Assembly: GCF_001431525.1 (NCBI RefSeq) | Contig: NZ_LDJH01000022.1 | Location: forward strand, 1 to 58,539 | Reading direction: 5' to 3' | From: Stenotrophomonas koreensis | GTDB lineage: Bacteria > Pseudomonadota > Gammaproteobacteria > Xanthomonadales > Xanthomonadaceae | DNA length: 58,539 nt | Shown: one piece after another, positions 1 to 9,500 of the stretch | How the letters are laid out: every line of letters begins with the position of its first letter | How positions within the stretch are numbered: the stretch's first letter is position 1 | Notes under the pieces: generated by a model | The model's database searches: none | Seen by the model: the letters and a program-made list of their open reading frames with translations, nothing else | What the model was told of the DNA's origin: nothing | Translations under genes and position numbers: made by a program

Positions 1-2
1 TC

Positions 3-581
3 GACATTACAACCGCCTATGAGCTTGAGATCAAGGTCCACTGTACTAATGCCGAAGTCGTCTACGACCTGTTCCATGTCGTGGCCAAGTACGGCCGCGA
101 AGTGATCGACTGGGTGCGCGTGGATCAGGCCAATCCACTTCGCCAGGACAAGCCCGCGCGCCGGGTGATCAAGTCCAGACGCTTGCTGCTGCTGCGCAAT
201 CGCCGCAACCTTGAACACCCACAGCGGGTGCGACTGGACGAGCTGCTGCAGGCCAACCAACCGCTACTGACCACCTATCTGATGCGTGACGAGCTCAAAC
301 GGCTGTGGTTCTACCGCCATCCATCCTGGGCCAGGAAGGCCTGGGATCACTGGCTGGAACAAGCCCAAGGCAGCGGCATTGCGGCCCTGGAGCACTTCGC
401 GCACAAGCTCAAGGCTTACCTGCACGGAATCCTGTCCCGCTGCCGGCACCGGCTCAACACCAGCATCGTGGAAGGCATCAACAACACCATCAAGGTCATC
501 AAACGCCGCGCCTACGGGTACCGCGATCAGGAATATTTCTTCTTGAAAATCCGCGCAGCCTTCCCCGGTATCCTGCGATGA
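3..581 (+). CDS. ISL3-family transposase, C-terminal part (cut by window edge)
   Basis: DDE transposase of the ISL3 family, which moves insertion sequences by cut-and-paste or copying. Only the C-terminal 192 residues are present: the frame is open from the first bases and no start lies in the window. The first visible residue, in Asp-Ile-Thr-Thr, matches the first catalytic Asp of the family. The Asp of VVYDLFHVV (about visible residue 22) is the second, and the Glu of SIVEGINN near the end is the third. The C-terminus YFFLKIRAAFPG is typical and looks complete. The stop is only 7 nt from the gltA-side terminator, so the usual right inverted repeat of an intact element has no room before it. 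The element may be a remnant, or its end may overlap the hairpin. Confidence 0.85.
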   Translation, partial: DITTAYELEIKVHCTNAEVVYDLFHVVAKYGREVIDWVRVDQANPLRQDKPARRVIKSRRLLLLRNRRNLEHPQRVRLDELLQANQPLLTTYLMRDELKRLWFYRHPSWARKAWDHWLEQAQGSGIAALEHFAHKLKAYLHGILSRCRHRLNTSIVEGINNTIKVIKRRAYGYRDQEYFFLKIRAAFPGILR

Positions 582-588
582 ACCAAAC

Positions 589-616
589 AAAAAGCCCCGC
601 TTGCGCGGGGCTTTTT
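589..616. terminator. Bidirectional intrinsic terminator between transposase and gltA
   Basis: A perfect 12-bp stem (AAAAAGCCCCGC pairing with GCGGGGCTTTTT) closes a TTGC loop. It has a T run on either strand, so it can stop both the transposase transcript and the gltA transcript arriving from the right. Confidence 0.9.
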
Positions 617-653
617 GTCACATCAAGTCATACCGATGCCCGCAGACAGGGTG

Positions 654-1928
<1,275 letters not shown>

Positions 1929-2173
1929 GGGGTCGCTCCTTTGATAGGAAGTCGCCGCCCTCGACGCGGGGGTGGGGCAGCATCGGAAAAATTGGTCCGC
2001 CGACATCAGGTCTGCGGATCACGGCATTATCGCACAGCCGGTTCGGACGGGTACGGCGGCAGGTACGTCTGTGACTAAAGACGTAGCGCCCTGCTTCAGC
2101 GCAGGTTGCCGATACAGCCAGGCAATCACTGCGATCAATTGCGGCAATGCCGGGCCCGAACCGCCAGAAACAA

Positions 2174-2197
2174 CAACGGCCGCATCAGCGGCCGTTG
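2174..2197 (-). terminator. Terminator after rpmE2
   Basis: A 10-bp GC-rich stem (CAACGGCCGC with GCGGCCGTTG) has a four-base loop. It is followed on the minus strand by TTGTTTCT, a broken but usable T tract. It lies 27 nt beyond the rpmE2 stop. Confidence 0.7.
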
Positions 2198-2223
2198 CAG
2201 CGTCGCAGGCGACGTTCGCCGAA

Positions 2224-2466
2224 TCAGCGAGCGTAACGCTTCTGGAACTTGTCGATACGACCGCTGGTGTCGATGACCTTGTGCTTGCCCGTGTAGAACG
2301 GGTGCGAAGCCGAGGAAATTTCGACCTTGATCAGCGGATATTCTTCGCCGTCTTCCCACTTGATGGTTTCTTTCGAACCCATGGTGGAACGGGTCAGGAT
2401 CTTGAAGTCAGAGGTGACGTCGTGGAACACGACGGCGCGGTAATTCGGATGGATATCGGCCTTCAT
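2224..2466 (-). CDS. rpmE2: 50S ribosomal protein L31 type B
   Basis: Ribosomal protein L31 of the large subunit. The protein has 80 residues and contains no cysteine, so it lacks the CxxC zinc ligands of the ordinary L31. This is the zinc-independent type B form, which in many bacteria replaces the zinc-binding paralogue when zinc is scarce. The family signature [10 protein letters not shown] at the start and the FYTGKHK stretch near the end are clear. The ATG has AAGGTG upstream at good distance. The gene has its own near-consensus promoter and a terminator, so it is transcribed alone. No Zur-like palindrome was recognised at the promoter. Confidence 0.95.
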   Translation of the reverse strand: MKADIHPNYRAVVFHDVTSDFKILTRSTMGSKETIKWEDGEEYPLIKVEISSASHPFYTGKHKVIDTSGRIDKFQKRYAR

Positions 2467-2510
2467 GGGCTCGCACCTTGTAAAAAAGAGGGCTGCTGGG
2501 CAAGAGCGGC

Positions 2511-2539
2511 ATTATAGCGCCGACTCACCATGACAGCAA
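2511..2539 (-). promoter_or_regulatory. Sigma70-type promoter of rpmE2
   Basis: On the minus strand TTGCTG is followed after exactly 17 nt by a perfect TATAAT, about 45 nt upstream of the rpmE2 start codon. This is one of the best promoter matches in the window. Confidence 0.75.
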
Positions 2540-2558
2540 GCCAGCGCATTGCGCAGGT

Positions 2559-3497
2559 TCAGTTCAGGCCGAGTGCCTGACGCACCCGTGCCTCGAAACG
2601 CTGCTGATCATACCCGATCAACAGCCGGGCGTTGTCGGCGCGACCGGTTTGCCGGTTCCAGTCGATGATGGTGGCACCGCGGGTATGGACCCCGGCCATT
2701 TCCACCAGCAACGGGCGCGCTTCCACCCGGGTGGCCGCTTCCGGCTCCAGCGCCCAGGCCATGGCCAATGCATCAGCGGCAAACCAGCGCTCGCCACGGC
2801 CATCTTCCGACCACAGCCGGGTCTTGCGCGAAATGAGCTCGTAAAACCGCGCGCTGTCGGTATCGGCGGCAAGCCACTGCTCGACGTCACGGTGCAGCAG
2901 GCCATGGGCCAGGGTAGCTTCCCAGTCGGCCACTTCGACCTGGGCAAACGCACTGAAGACGATATGCGCCGCTTCCGGATCCACCGCGATATTGAACTCG
3001 GCCGCAGCCGTGATGTTGCCGTGCGCGGTGAATGCACCGCCCATCACCAGCACCCGCTTGATCCGCGACGGCAGGCTCGGATCCAGCTTCAGCGCCAACG
3101 CCACATTGGTCAGCGGCCCCAGCGCAACCAGGAACAGCTTGCCGGCATGTTCGTGCGACAGGCGGATGATCGCCAGCGCGGCATGCTCGGCACTGGCCGC
3201 CTGTGCTGCCGGAGGCAGGTCCACATCACCAAAGCCATCGATGCCATGCACATGAGCGGCATCCTCGGCCGGATGCACCAGCGGCTCGGCCGCACCGGCA
3301 AACACCGGAACCTCCGGACGCCCGGCCACCTCGCACAGTTTCAGCGCATTGCGCACCGTGTGCTGCAAACCGACATTGCCCGCGGCCACGGTCAGACCCA
3401 CCACGTCATGGCGCGGGTCGGCAAAGGCCATCAACAAGGCCAGTGCATCGTCCACACCCGGGTCGGTATCAATCAGCAACGGAATCTTTTCAGTCAT
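2559..3497 (-). CDS. Inosine-uridine preferring nucleoside hydrolase family protein
   Basis: Hydrolyses the N-glycosidic bond of ribonucleosides to give ribose and free base, a salvage reaction. The 312-residue length is normal for the IunH/RihA-C family. The N-terminal DTDPGVDDA motif supplies the Asp cluster that binds the catalytic calcium ion. The loop LGPLTNVALAL and the late Asp in FAADALAMAW complete the usual calcium site pattern. There is no signal peptide, so it is cytosolic. It lies between rpmE2 and recG with short gaps on both sides. Substrate preference (purine or pyrimidine) cannot be read from sequence alone. Confidence 0.9.
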   Translation of the reverse strand: MTEKIPLLIDTDPGVDDALALLMAFADPRHDVVGLTVAAGNVGLQHTVRNALKLCEVAGRPEVPVFAGAAEPLVHPAEDAAHVHGIDGFGDVDLPPAAQAASAEHAALAIIRLSHEHAGKLFLVALGPLTNVALALKLDPSLPSRIKRVLVMGGAFTAHGNITAAAEFNIAVDPEAAHIVFSAFAQVEVADWEATLAHGLLHRDVEQWLAADTDSARFYELISRKTRLWSEDGRGERWFAADALAMAWALEPEAATRVEARPLLVEMAGVHTRGATIIDWNRQTGRADNARLLIGYDQQRFEARVRQALGLN

Positions 3498-3562
3498 GAT
3501 GCTTTCGCTTTAATCGGCACGGGAGTCTGCCACCGGCCTGCCGCCAACGCAAAGTCCGGCCA

Positions 3563-5674
3563 TCAGGCAGCGGCGTAGCGCACCGCCGAGCCGATCCAGC
3601 GACTGATCACCCGGTCGGCCAGCGCCGGATGCTCGGCCAACAGACGCTCGGCCAGCGCATGCACGGCCGGCAACAGATGGGCGTCACGCGCCAGATCGGC
3701 AATCCGGAACATCGCCACGCCGGTCTGCCGGGTGCCCAGCAACTCGCCCGGGCCACGCAGCTCCAGGTCCTTTTCGGCAATCACAAAGCCATCGTTGGTC
3801 TGCCGCATGGTGGCCAGCCGCTCCTTGGCCATCATCGACAACGGCCCCTGGTAGAGCAGCACGCAGCTGGAGGCCGTACTGCCACGCCCGACCCGGCCGC
3901 GCAGCTGGTGCAGCTGGGCCAACCCGAGGCGCTCGGCATTCTCGATCACCATCAGCGAGGCATTGGGCACATCCACGCCGACCTCGATCACCGTGGTGGC
4001 CACCAGCAGCTGGGTCTGCCCGGCCTTGAACGCGGCCATCGCGGCCTGCTTGTCGGCCGCCTTCATCCGCCCGTGCACCAGCGCCACCCGCAGCTCGGGC
4101 AGGCTCGCTGCCAGCGCGGAATGGATGGACTCGGCGGCACTGGCTTCCAGTTCGTCGTTTTCCTCGATCAGGGTACACACCCAGTAGGCCTGGCGACCCT
4201 GCGCACAGGCGCTGCGGATGCGCTCGATCAACTCCTGGCGGCGCTCGTTGCTGAGCACCACCGTCTGCACCGGGGTGCGCCCGGGGGGCAGCTCGTCAAT
4301 CGCCGAGACATCCAGGTCGGCGTATTCACTCATTGCCAGCGTGCGCGGGATCGGGGTGGCCGTCATCACCAGCTGGTGCGGCACGCTGCCCGGACGCGCG
4401 CCCTTGTCACGCAGGGCAAGACGTTGATGCACGCCGAAGCGGTGCTGCTCATCGACGATGGCCAGGGCCAGGTCATGGAAGACCACCGCATCCTGCATCA
4501 GTGCATGGGTACCGACCACCACCTGGGCCGAGCCATCGGCAATGGCCGCCAGGCTGGCTGCCCGCGCCTTGCCGGTGACCTTGCCGGCCAGCCAGCAGAC
4601 AGTGATGCCCAGAGGCTCCAGCCAGCCACGCAGGTTGGCCAGGTGCTGCTCGGCCAGCAGCTCGGTCGGCGCGGCCAGCGCCACCTGGTAGCCGGCCTCC
4701 ACCGCCAGCATCGCCGCCAGCGCGGCGACCACGGTCTTGCCCGAACCGACATCGCCCTGCACCAGGCGCAGCATCGGCTGCGGCTTGGCCAGGTCGGCAC
4801 GGATCTGGGCAAACACCCGCTGCTGCGCGGCAGTCAACACAAACGGCAGCTGCGCCAGCAGGCGCGCCACGCCGTCGCCCTGCCCAGCCAGGGCCGGAGC
4901 CTGCTGCCGCTGCAGGGCAATGCGCTGGCGGCGCAGGCTCAGGTGATGGGCCAGCAGTTCCTCGATGGCCAGACGGGCGATCGCCGGATGGCGGCCGGCA
5001 GCCAGTGCCGCCAGATCGGCCGCCGCGTGCGGTCGATGCACGGTCAGCAGGGCCTGGCGCAGCGATGGCAGGCCCAGCTGCGCCAGCCATTGCGGCGGCA
5101 CCAGATCCAGCTGCTCTTCCGGTGGCAGACGATCCAGCGCCTGCCCGACCAGCTTGCGGATGGTGGCCGGCCCTACCCCTTCCACCAGCGGATAGACCGG
5201 ATCCAGGGTCTGGCCCAGCGCCGGATCCTCACCAACGGTCAGTACCCGGTAGCTGGGATGGACGATCTCCAGCCCGGTCGGGCCGGGCCTGGCGGTACCG
5301 AAGGCCCGCACGCGCACGCCGTGGGCAAACTGCGCCACCTGCGCGGCACGGAAATGGAAAAAACGCAGCACCAGCGGGCCACCGGTGTCATCCTCGATGG
5401 CCACCTTCAGTACCGGCCGGCCACGGAAACCACGCTCCACCGCCACCACCTGCCCTTCCACCTGGGCCGCCATGCCGCTGCGCAGCTGCGCCAGCGGGGT
5501 GATGTGGGTGCGGTCCTCGTAGCTGCGCGGCAGGTGCAGCCACAGGTCCTGCAGGGTGGCCAGCCCGCGCTCGGCAAGCTTGAGCGCAACCGCCGGGCCG
5601 ACACCGGACAGCGCCGTCAACGGCGACTGCCCGGCCACTGCCAGGGCCGGTGCAGGAACCCGTTTGCGGTTCAC
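3563..5674 (-). CDS. recG: ATP-dependent DNA helicase RecG
   Basis: Branch-migrating helicase that regresses stalled replication forks and processes Holliday junctions and R-loops. It has 703 residues, close to the 693 of E. coli. The N-terminal OB-fold wedge domain (first about 250 residues) precedes the superfamily 2 helicase core. Walker A GDVGSGKT is near residue 305, the DEQH box (DEQHRFG) near 405, and the RecG signature GRVGRG with the TRQTG region lies in the C-terminal lobe. I placed the start at a GTG 10 nt after the ridA stop, which implies coupling to ridA. The Shine-Dalgarno is weak. Confidence 0.96.
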   Translation of the reverse strand: MNRKRVPAPALAVAGQSPLTALSGVGPAVALKLAERGLATLQDLWLHLPRSYEDRTHITPLAQLRSGMAAQVEGQVVAVERGFRGRPVLKVAIEDDTGGPLVLRFFHFRAAQVAQFAHGVRVRAFGTARPGPTGLEIVHPSYRVLTVGEDPALGQTLDPVYPLVEGVGPATIRKLVGQALDRLPPEEQLDLVPPQWLAQLGLPSLRQALLTVHRPHAAADLAALAAGRHPAIARLAIEELLAHHLSLRRQRIALQRQQAPALAGQGDGVARLLAQLPFVLTAAQQRVFAQIRADLAKPQPMLRLVQGDVGSGKTVVAALAAMLAVEAGYQVALAAPTELLAEQHLANLRGWLEPLGITVCWLAGKVTGKARAASLAAIADGSAQVVVGTHALMQDAVVFHDLALAIVDEQHRFGVHQRLALRDKGARPGSVPHQLVMTATPIPRTLAMSEYADLDVSAIDELPPGRTPVQTVVLSNERRQELIERIRSACAQGRQAYWVCTLIEENDELEASAAESIHSALAASLPELRVALVHGRMKAADKQAAMAAFKAGQTQLLVATTVIEVGVDVPNASLMVIENAERLGLAQLHQLRGRVGRGSTASSCVLLYQGPLSMMAKERLATMRQTNDGFVIAEKDLELRGPGELLGTRQTGVAMFRIADLARDAHLLPAVHALAERLLAEHPALADRVISRWIGSAVRYAAA

Positions 5675-5684
5675 GGCGGCGCGG

Positions 5685-6068
5685 TTACTCGAGCACCATC
5701 GTCGCTTCGACCTCGAACAGCACGCCCTTGGGCAGGCCGGAGACCTCGATCGTCGAACGGGCCGGGTACGGCGCGCTGAAGTATTCCTGCATCACCGCAT
5801 TGACCTGGGCGAACTGGCCCAGGTCGGTCAGGAACAGGCCGCAGCGCACGATCTGCTCCAGCGAGCCACCGGCGGCCTCGGCCACCGCCTTGAGGTTGTC
5901 AAACGCGCGCCGGGCCTGCGCGGTGATATCGCCTTCGACGACGTTGCCGGTGGCCGGATCCAGCGGAATCTGGCCGGAGAAATACACCACGTTGCCGACC
6001 CGCACCGCCTGCGAATACGGGCCAATGGCAGCAGGTGCGTGCTCGGTGTTGATGATCTGGCGGCTCAT
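5685..6068 (-). CDS. ridA: RidA family reactive intermediate deaminase
   Basis: Hydrolyses reactive enamine/imine intermediates (such as 2-aminoacrylate) released by PLP enzymes like threonine dehydratase, protecting other PLP enzymes. At 127 residues it has the normal YjgF/YER057c/UK114 length. The family motif with the conserved Arg (IVRCGLFLTDL) and the C-terminal FEVEATMVLE are present, as is the N-terminal IGPYSQAV signature. It sits between spoT and recG on the same strand. A likely source of its substrate, a threonine dehydratase, is encoded at 50448-51536 in this window. Confidence 0.93.
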   Translation of the reverse strand: MSRQIINTEHAPAAIGPYSQAVRVGNVVYFSGQIPLDPATGNVVEGDITAQARRAFDNLKAVAEAAGGSLEQIVRCGLFLTDLGQFAQVNAVMQEYFSAPYPARSTIEVSGLPKGVLFEVEATMVLE

Positions 6069-6152
6069 GGGGCACTCCGGTTACGAAAAGGAAGCGGCAT
6101 TGTAGCCAATGCCGACACCGATCCCATGCGCCACCGGCAGTGCTACCGCTGG

Positions 6153-8309
6153 CTACAGCCGGCGTACCGACTGCACCACGCTCAAGCGCCGCAACCGGCG
6201 CATGACTTCGGCCAGATGGGTGCGGTCACTGACCTGGATGTTGAAGCACAGCACCGCGGCATTGACGTCGCGGTCCAGGTAGTCGACCCGGTCGATATTG
6301 GATTTGCTCTGCGCAATCGAAGCGGCCAGCTGGGCCAGCACCCCGGTGCCGTTTTCCACCGCCACCACCAGCGCGGTGTCGTAATCACCGACCACGCTGG
6401 TATCCCAGCCGATCGGCACCCAGCGGTCCGGGGTCTTGCGCAGTTCGACCAGGTTCGGGCAATCCATGCGGTGGACCACGATGCCCTTGCCGGCGGTGTG
6501 GTAGCCCATGATCTCGTCGCCCGGGATCGGCTGGCAGCAGTTGGCAAAGCTCACCACGCCGCGCTCGCTGCCGCTGATCAGGATCTTTTCCTGGCTGCGC
6601 AGGCTGGCCGGCCCGCGCAGGTCGGCATGGGCCAGCAATGCCTGGGCCGCCTGGAACGGCATCCAGTTGCCCAGCGCGACATCGGCCAGGAAGGCCTCCA
6701 GCCGTGGGTAGCGGTGTTCGGCCAGGAAGGCGTCCATGCGCCCCTTGGGCAGGCGCTCGATCGAGCTGTCCATCGCCTCCAGGGTACGGTCAAGCATGCG
6801 GTGGCCCAGCTGCACCGCATCCTCGTGCTCGAGCTGCTTGAGCTGGTGACGGATCGCGGTACGCGCCTTGGACGAAACCACGAACTCCAGCCACTGCGGC
6901 TTGGGCGTGGCCGAACGGGCGGTGATGATCTCCACCGTCTGCCCGCTGCTCAGGCGGGTACGCAACGGCACCAGCTTCTTGTCCACCCGGCAGGCCACCG
7001 CCTTGTTGCCGACATCGGTATGCACGGCATAGGCGAAATCCAGCGCGGTGGCATTGCGCGGCAGCGCCAGGATCTTGCCCTTCGGGGTGAACAGGTAGAC
7101 CTCGTCCGGGAACAGGTCGACCTTGACGTTGTCCAGGAATTCCAGCGACGAACCGGCGGCACGCTGCGACTCGACCAGGTCACTGATCCAGGCATGGGCA
7201 CGGCTCTGGGCACTGTTGGGGCCCTCGCCGCCGAACTTGTAGGTCCAGTGCGCAGCAATCCCGCGCTCGGCCACCAGGTCCATTTCCTCGGTACGGATCT
7301 GCACCTCGATCGGCGAGCCGTAGGGGCCGAACAGCACCGTATGCAATGACTGGTAGCCGTTGGCCTTGGGGATGGCGATGAAGTCGCGGAAGCGCCCGTC
7401 CAGCGGCTTGAACGCGGCATGCACCGCGCCCAGGGCGTGGTAGCAGGTCGGCACGTCGCGCACGACCAGGCGGAAGCCGAACACATCCATGACCTGGTCG
7501 AAGGATTTGTTCTCCTGGTTCATCTTGTTGTAGATGCTCCAGGGAGTCTTGATCCGGCTGATCAGCCGGTGCTCGATGCCCTCGCGCGCCAACCGCTGGC
7601 TCAGCTGCACCTCGACCTGGGCCATCGCCTCGCGGCGCACCACCGGCTGGGACAGGATGTGCTTTTCCAGGATCGCGTGGCGCCACGGGTACAGCGCCTT
7701 GAAGCCGTGGTTCTGCAGCTCGCTCTTGACCAGGTTCATGCCCAGGCGCTGGGCGATCGGCGCATAGATTTCCAGGGTTTCCAGCGCGATGCGCTGCCGC
7801 GCCTCGGTGCTCTGCGCACCCAGCGTACGCATGTTGTGCAGGCGGTCAGCCAGCTTGATCATGATCACGCGCAGGTCGCGCGACATCGCCAGCAGCATCT
7901 TGCGGAAGCTCTCCGCCGCCGCCTCCTGGCGGTCACGGAACTTGAGCTTGTCCAGCTTGGTCACGCCCTCGACGATGTCGGCAACCGCCTCCCCGAACTG
8001 GGCGGCCAGCTGCTCGCGGGTCAGCGGCGTGTCTTCGATGGTGTCGTGCAGGATCGCCGCCACCAGCGCTTCCACATCCAGTCCCAGCTCGGCCAGCACC
8101 CCGGCCACGGCCACCGGATGGGTGATGTAGGGCTCGCCGGACTTGCGGGTCTGACCGGCATGCGCCGCTGCCCCTACCTCCCATGCCCGCCGCACCACCT
8201 GCAGATGTTCAGGCGACAGATACCCCGCACTGCGCTCGAGCTGCAGCACGTAGTCGGGAACGGCGCCATTGTGGTCGGCAACGGGCGAAATGGCGGGAGC
8301 TGGATTCAT
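6153..8309 (-). CDS. spoT: Bifunctional (p)ppGpp synthetase/hydrolase SpoT
   Basis: Long RelA/SpoT homologue that makes and degrades the stringent-response alarmone (p)ppGpp. Domains in order over 718 residues: an HD hydrolase with an intact HDTIEDT motif near residue 88; the synthetase domain with the FGFRLVV segment near 280 and EVQIRTEEMD near 335; TGS around 395-455; and a C-terminal ACT domain from about 640. The intact HD residues argue for SpoT rather than a hydrolase-dead RelA. Unlike E. coli, a strong terminator separates it from rpoZ. It has its own promoter, whose -10 box is 6 nt before the ATG, with no Shine-Dalgarno site, so a leaderless mRNA is likely. Confidence 0.96.
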   Translation of the reverse strand: MNPAPAISPVADHNGAVPDYVLQLERSAGYLSPEHLQVVRRAWEVGAAAHAGQTRKSGEPYITHPVAVAGVLAELGLDVEALVAAILHDTIEDTPLTREQLAAQFGEAVADIVEGVTKLDKLKFRDRQEAAAESFRKMLLAMSRDLRVIMIKLADRLHNMRTLGAQSTEARQRIALETLEIYAPIAQRLGMNLVKSELQNHGFKALYPWRHAILEKHILSQPVVRREAMAQVEVQLSQRLAREGIEHRLISRIKTPWSIYNKMNQENKSFDQVMDVFGFRLVVRDVPTCYHALGAVHAAFKPLDGRFRDFIAIPKANGYQSLHTVLFGPYGSPIEVQIRTEEMDLVAERGIAAHWTYKFGGEGPNSAQSRAHAWISDLVESQRAAGSSLEFLDNVKVDLFPDEVYLFTPKGKILALPRNATALDFAYAVHTDVGNKAVACRVDKKLVPLRTRLSSGQTVEIITARSATPKPQWLEFVVSSKARTAIRHQLKQLEHEDAVQLGHRMLDRTLEAMDSSIERLPKGRMDAFLAEHRYPRLEAFLADVALGNWMPFQAAQALLAHADLRGPASLRSQEKILISGSERGVVSFANCCQPIPGDEIMGYHTAGKGIVVHRMDCPNLVELRKTPDRWVPIGWDTSVVGDYDTALVVAVENGTGVLAQLAASIAQSKSNIDRVDYLDRDVNAAVLCFNIQVSDRTHLAEVMRRLRRLSVVQSVRRL

Positions 8310-8315
8310 GACAGA

Positions 8316-8344
8316 AGACTATGTCAGCACGCGTACGACGGCAA
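8316..8344 (-). promoter_or_regulatory. spoT promoter placed for a leaderless mRNA
   Basis: On the minus strand TTGCCG is followed after 17 nt by TAGTCT, and only 6 nt separate this -10 box from the spoT ATG. Transcription would therefore start at or next to the A of the start codon. No AGGAG-like site precedes the ATG. Confidence 0.55.
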
Positions 8345-8361
8345 ACCGGGGCGCAAACAAA

Positions 8362-8389
8362 ACAACGGCCCGCACAGGCGGGCCGTTGT
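8362..8389 (-). terminator. Intrinsic terminator between rpoZ and spoT
   Basis: A perfect 12-bp stem (ACAACGGCCCGC with its complement) has an ACAG loop, followed on the minus strand by TTTTGTTTG. It ends the gmk/rpoZ transcript before spoT. Confidence 0.88.
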
Positions 8390-8415
8390 ACGGCAATCAC
8401 GAGGGCGACCGGATC

Positions 8416-8715
8416 TCAGTCGTCGCTCTTGCTCATGTCCTCTTCGGCCACCAGCTCGGCGGCGGCCAGCTCCAGCGCTTCGCGCTCGGCGCGTTCGCGC
8501 TCGGCCTTCTCGACTTCGTCGATCAGCGCGTTGTCGATCTTGCGCGCAGCAATCTCGCGCAGCGCCAGCACCGTCGGCTTGTCGTCGCTTTCGCTGTTGT
8601 CCAGCGTCGCCTGCACGCCGTTGGCCAACTGGCGGGCGCGCTTGGAGGCCATCATGACCAGCTCGAAACGGTTGTTAACAACTTCCAGACAATCTTCTAC
8701 GGTAATGCGGGCCAT
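8416..8715 (-). CDS. rpoZ: RNA polymerase omega subunit
   Basis: Small subunit that helps fold and assemble the beta-prime subunit of RNA polymerase and forms part of one ppGpp-binding site. It has 99 residues with the conserved N-terminus [11 protein letters not shown] and the VNNRFELV segment. The C-terminal third is a charged Glu/Ala-rich helix. The ATG was chosen over an upstream in-frame ATG because GGGAG lies 5 nt before it and because the family begins there. It has its own promoter and terminator, sits between gmk and spoT, and keeps the classic neighbourhood of stringent-response genes. Confidence 0.96.
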   Translation of the reverse strand: MARITVEDCLEVVNNRFELVMMASKRARQLANGVQATLDNSESDDKPTVLALREIAARKIDNALIDEVEKAERERAEREALELAAAELVAEEDMSKSDD

Positions 8716-8769
8716 GCGAGCTCCCGGCAGCCGAGGTGGCCGCACTCTTTGGTCAGGGATAAGGCGGCG

Positions 8770-8799
8770 ATTGTACGCCGGCCGGCGTTGAATACGCAA
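8770..8799 (-). promoter_or_regulatory. Promoter of rpoZ
   Basis: On the minus strand TTGCGT and TACAAT are separated by 18 nt and lie about 55 nt upstream of the rpoZ ATG, in the gmk-rpoZ gap. Confidence 0.6.
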
Positions 8800-8838
8800 T
8801 CAGGCCGAGAACCGCCTCTTAAGAATCAGCAGGTTAGA

Positions 8839-9453
8839 TCAATCCTGCAGCAGGGCAGCGGTCAAGGCGGCATGCCGCTGCTGCTGCACCTGGCAACGCA
8901 GCCGGCTGGCCCGGAAAATCGACCCCATCTCTTCCACCGCGGTGTCGAAATCCTCGTTGACGATGACGTAGTCGAACTCGGCAAAGTGCGACATTTCCTC
9001 ACGCGCGGCAGCCATCCGCTGGGCGATTACCGCCTCGCTGTCCTGACCGCGCTTGCGCATCCGGTCTTCCAGCGCCTGACGCGACGGCGGCAGGATGAAC
9101 ACACTGACCGCACCGGGCACCTTGGCGCGGACCTGCTGTGCGCCCTGCCAGTCGATTTCCAGCAGCACGTCCTTGCCGGCGGCCAGCTGCGGCTCCACCG
9201 ACTGCCTCGCAGTGCCCTTCCAGTCGCCATGCACCAGCGCGTGCTCGAAGAAATCACCGGCGGCGATCATCGCTTCGAACTCGGCAGCCGACACAAAATG
9301 GTAGTGCTTGCCGTTGACCTCGCCCGGACGCATCGCGCGTGAGGTAAAGGAGATGGACAGGCTGATCTGCGGATCACGCGCCAGGGTGGCATTGACCAGC
9401 GAGCTTTTACCGGCACCGGAGGGTGCGGCGACGATATAGAGAGTTCCGCGCAT
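8839..9453 (-). CDS. gmk: Guanylate kinase
   Basis: Phosphorylates GMP (and dGMP) to the diphosphate with ATP, an essential step of guanine nucleotide synthesis that links to the ppGpp pool. It has 204 residues, the normal size. The P-loop APSGAGKSSLV lies near the N-terminus, followed by SFTSRAMRPGE (GMP binding) and ALVHGDWKGT. The ATG at MRGTLYIV is chosen over an in-frame ATG 17 codons up, because homologues start with this motif. No Shine-Dalgarno is visible. A GATACT box 7 nt before the ATG suggests a leaderless transcript in addition to readthrough from yicC. Confidence 0.96.
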   Translation of the reverse strand: MRGTLYIVAAPSGAGKSSLVNATLARDPQISLSISFTSRAMRPGEVNGKHYHFVSAAEFEAMIAAGDFFEHALVHGDWKGTARQSVEPQLAAGKDVLLEIDWQGAQQVRAKVPGAVSVFILPPSRQALEDRMRKRGQDSEAVIAQRMAAAREEMSHFAEFDYVIVNEDFDTAVEEMGSIFRASRLRCQVQQQRHAALTAALLQD

Positions 9454-9460
9454 GGGAAAG

Positions 9461-9466
9461 AGTATC
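9461..9466 (-). promoter_or_regulatory. Possible -10 box for leaderless gmk mRNA
   Basis: GATACT on the minus strand lies 7 nt before the gmk ATG. There is no convincing -35 element, so this is only a candidate. Confidence 0.3.
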
Positions 9467-9500
9467 GATGAGGTGGAAAGAGCGTGCGACCGGGGCGGCC

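Noticed and set aside
1929..2006. N-terminally extended GltA from an upstream ATG
   Set aside because: The GTG start has AAAGGAG at 7 nt and fits the family N-terminus. The extension does not.
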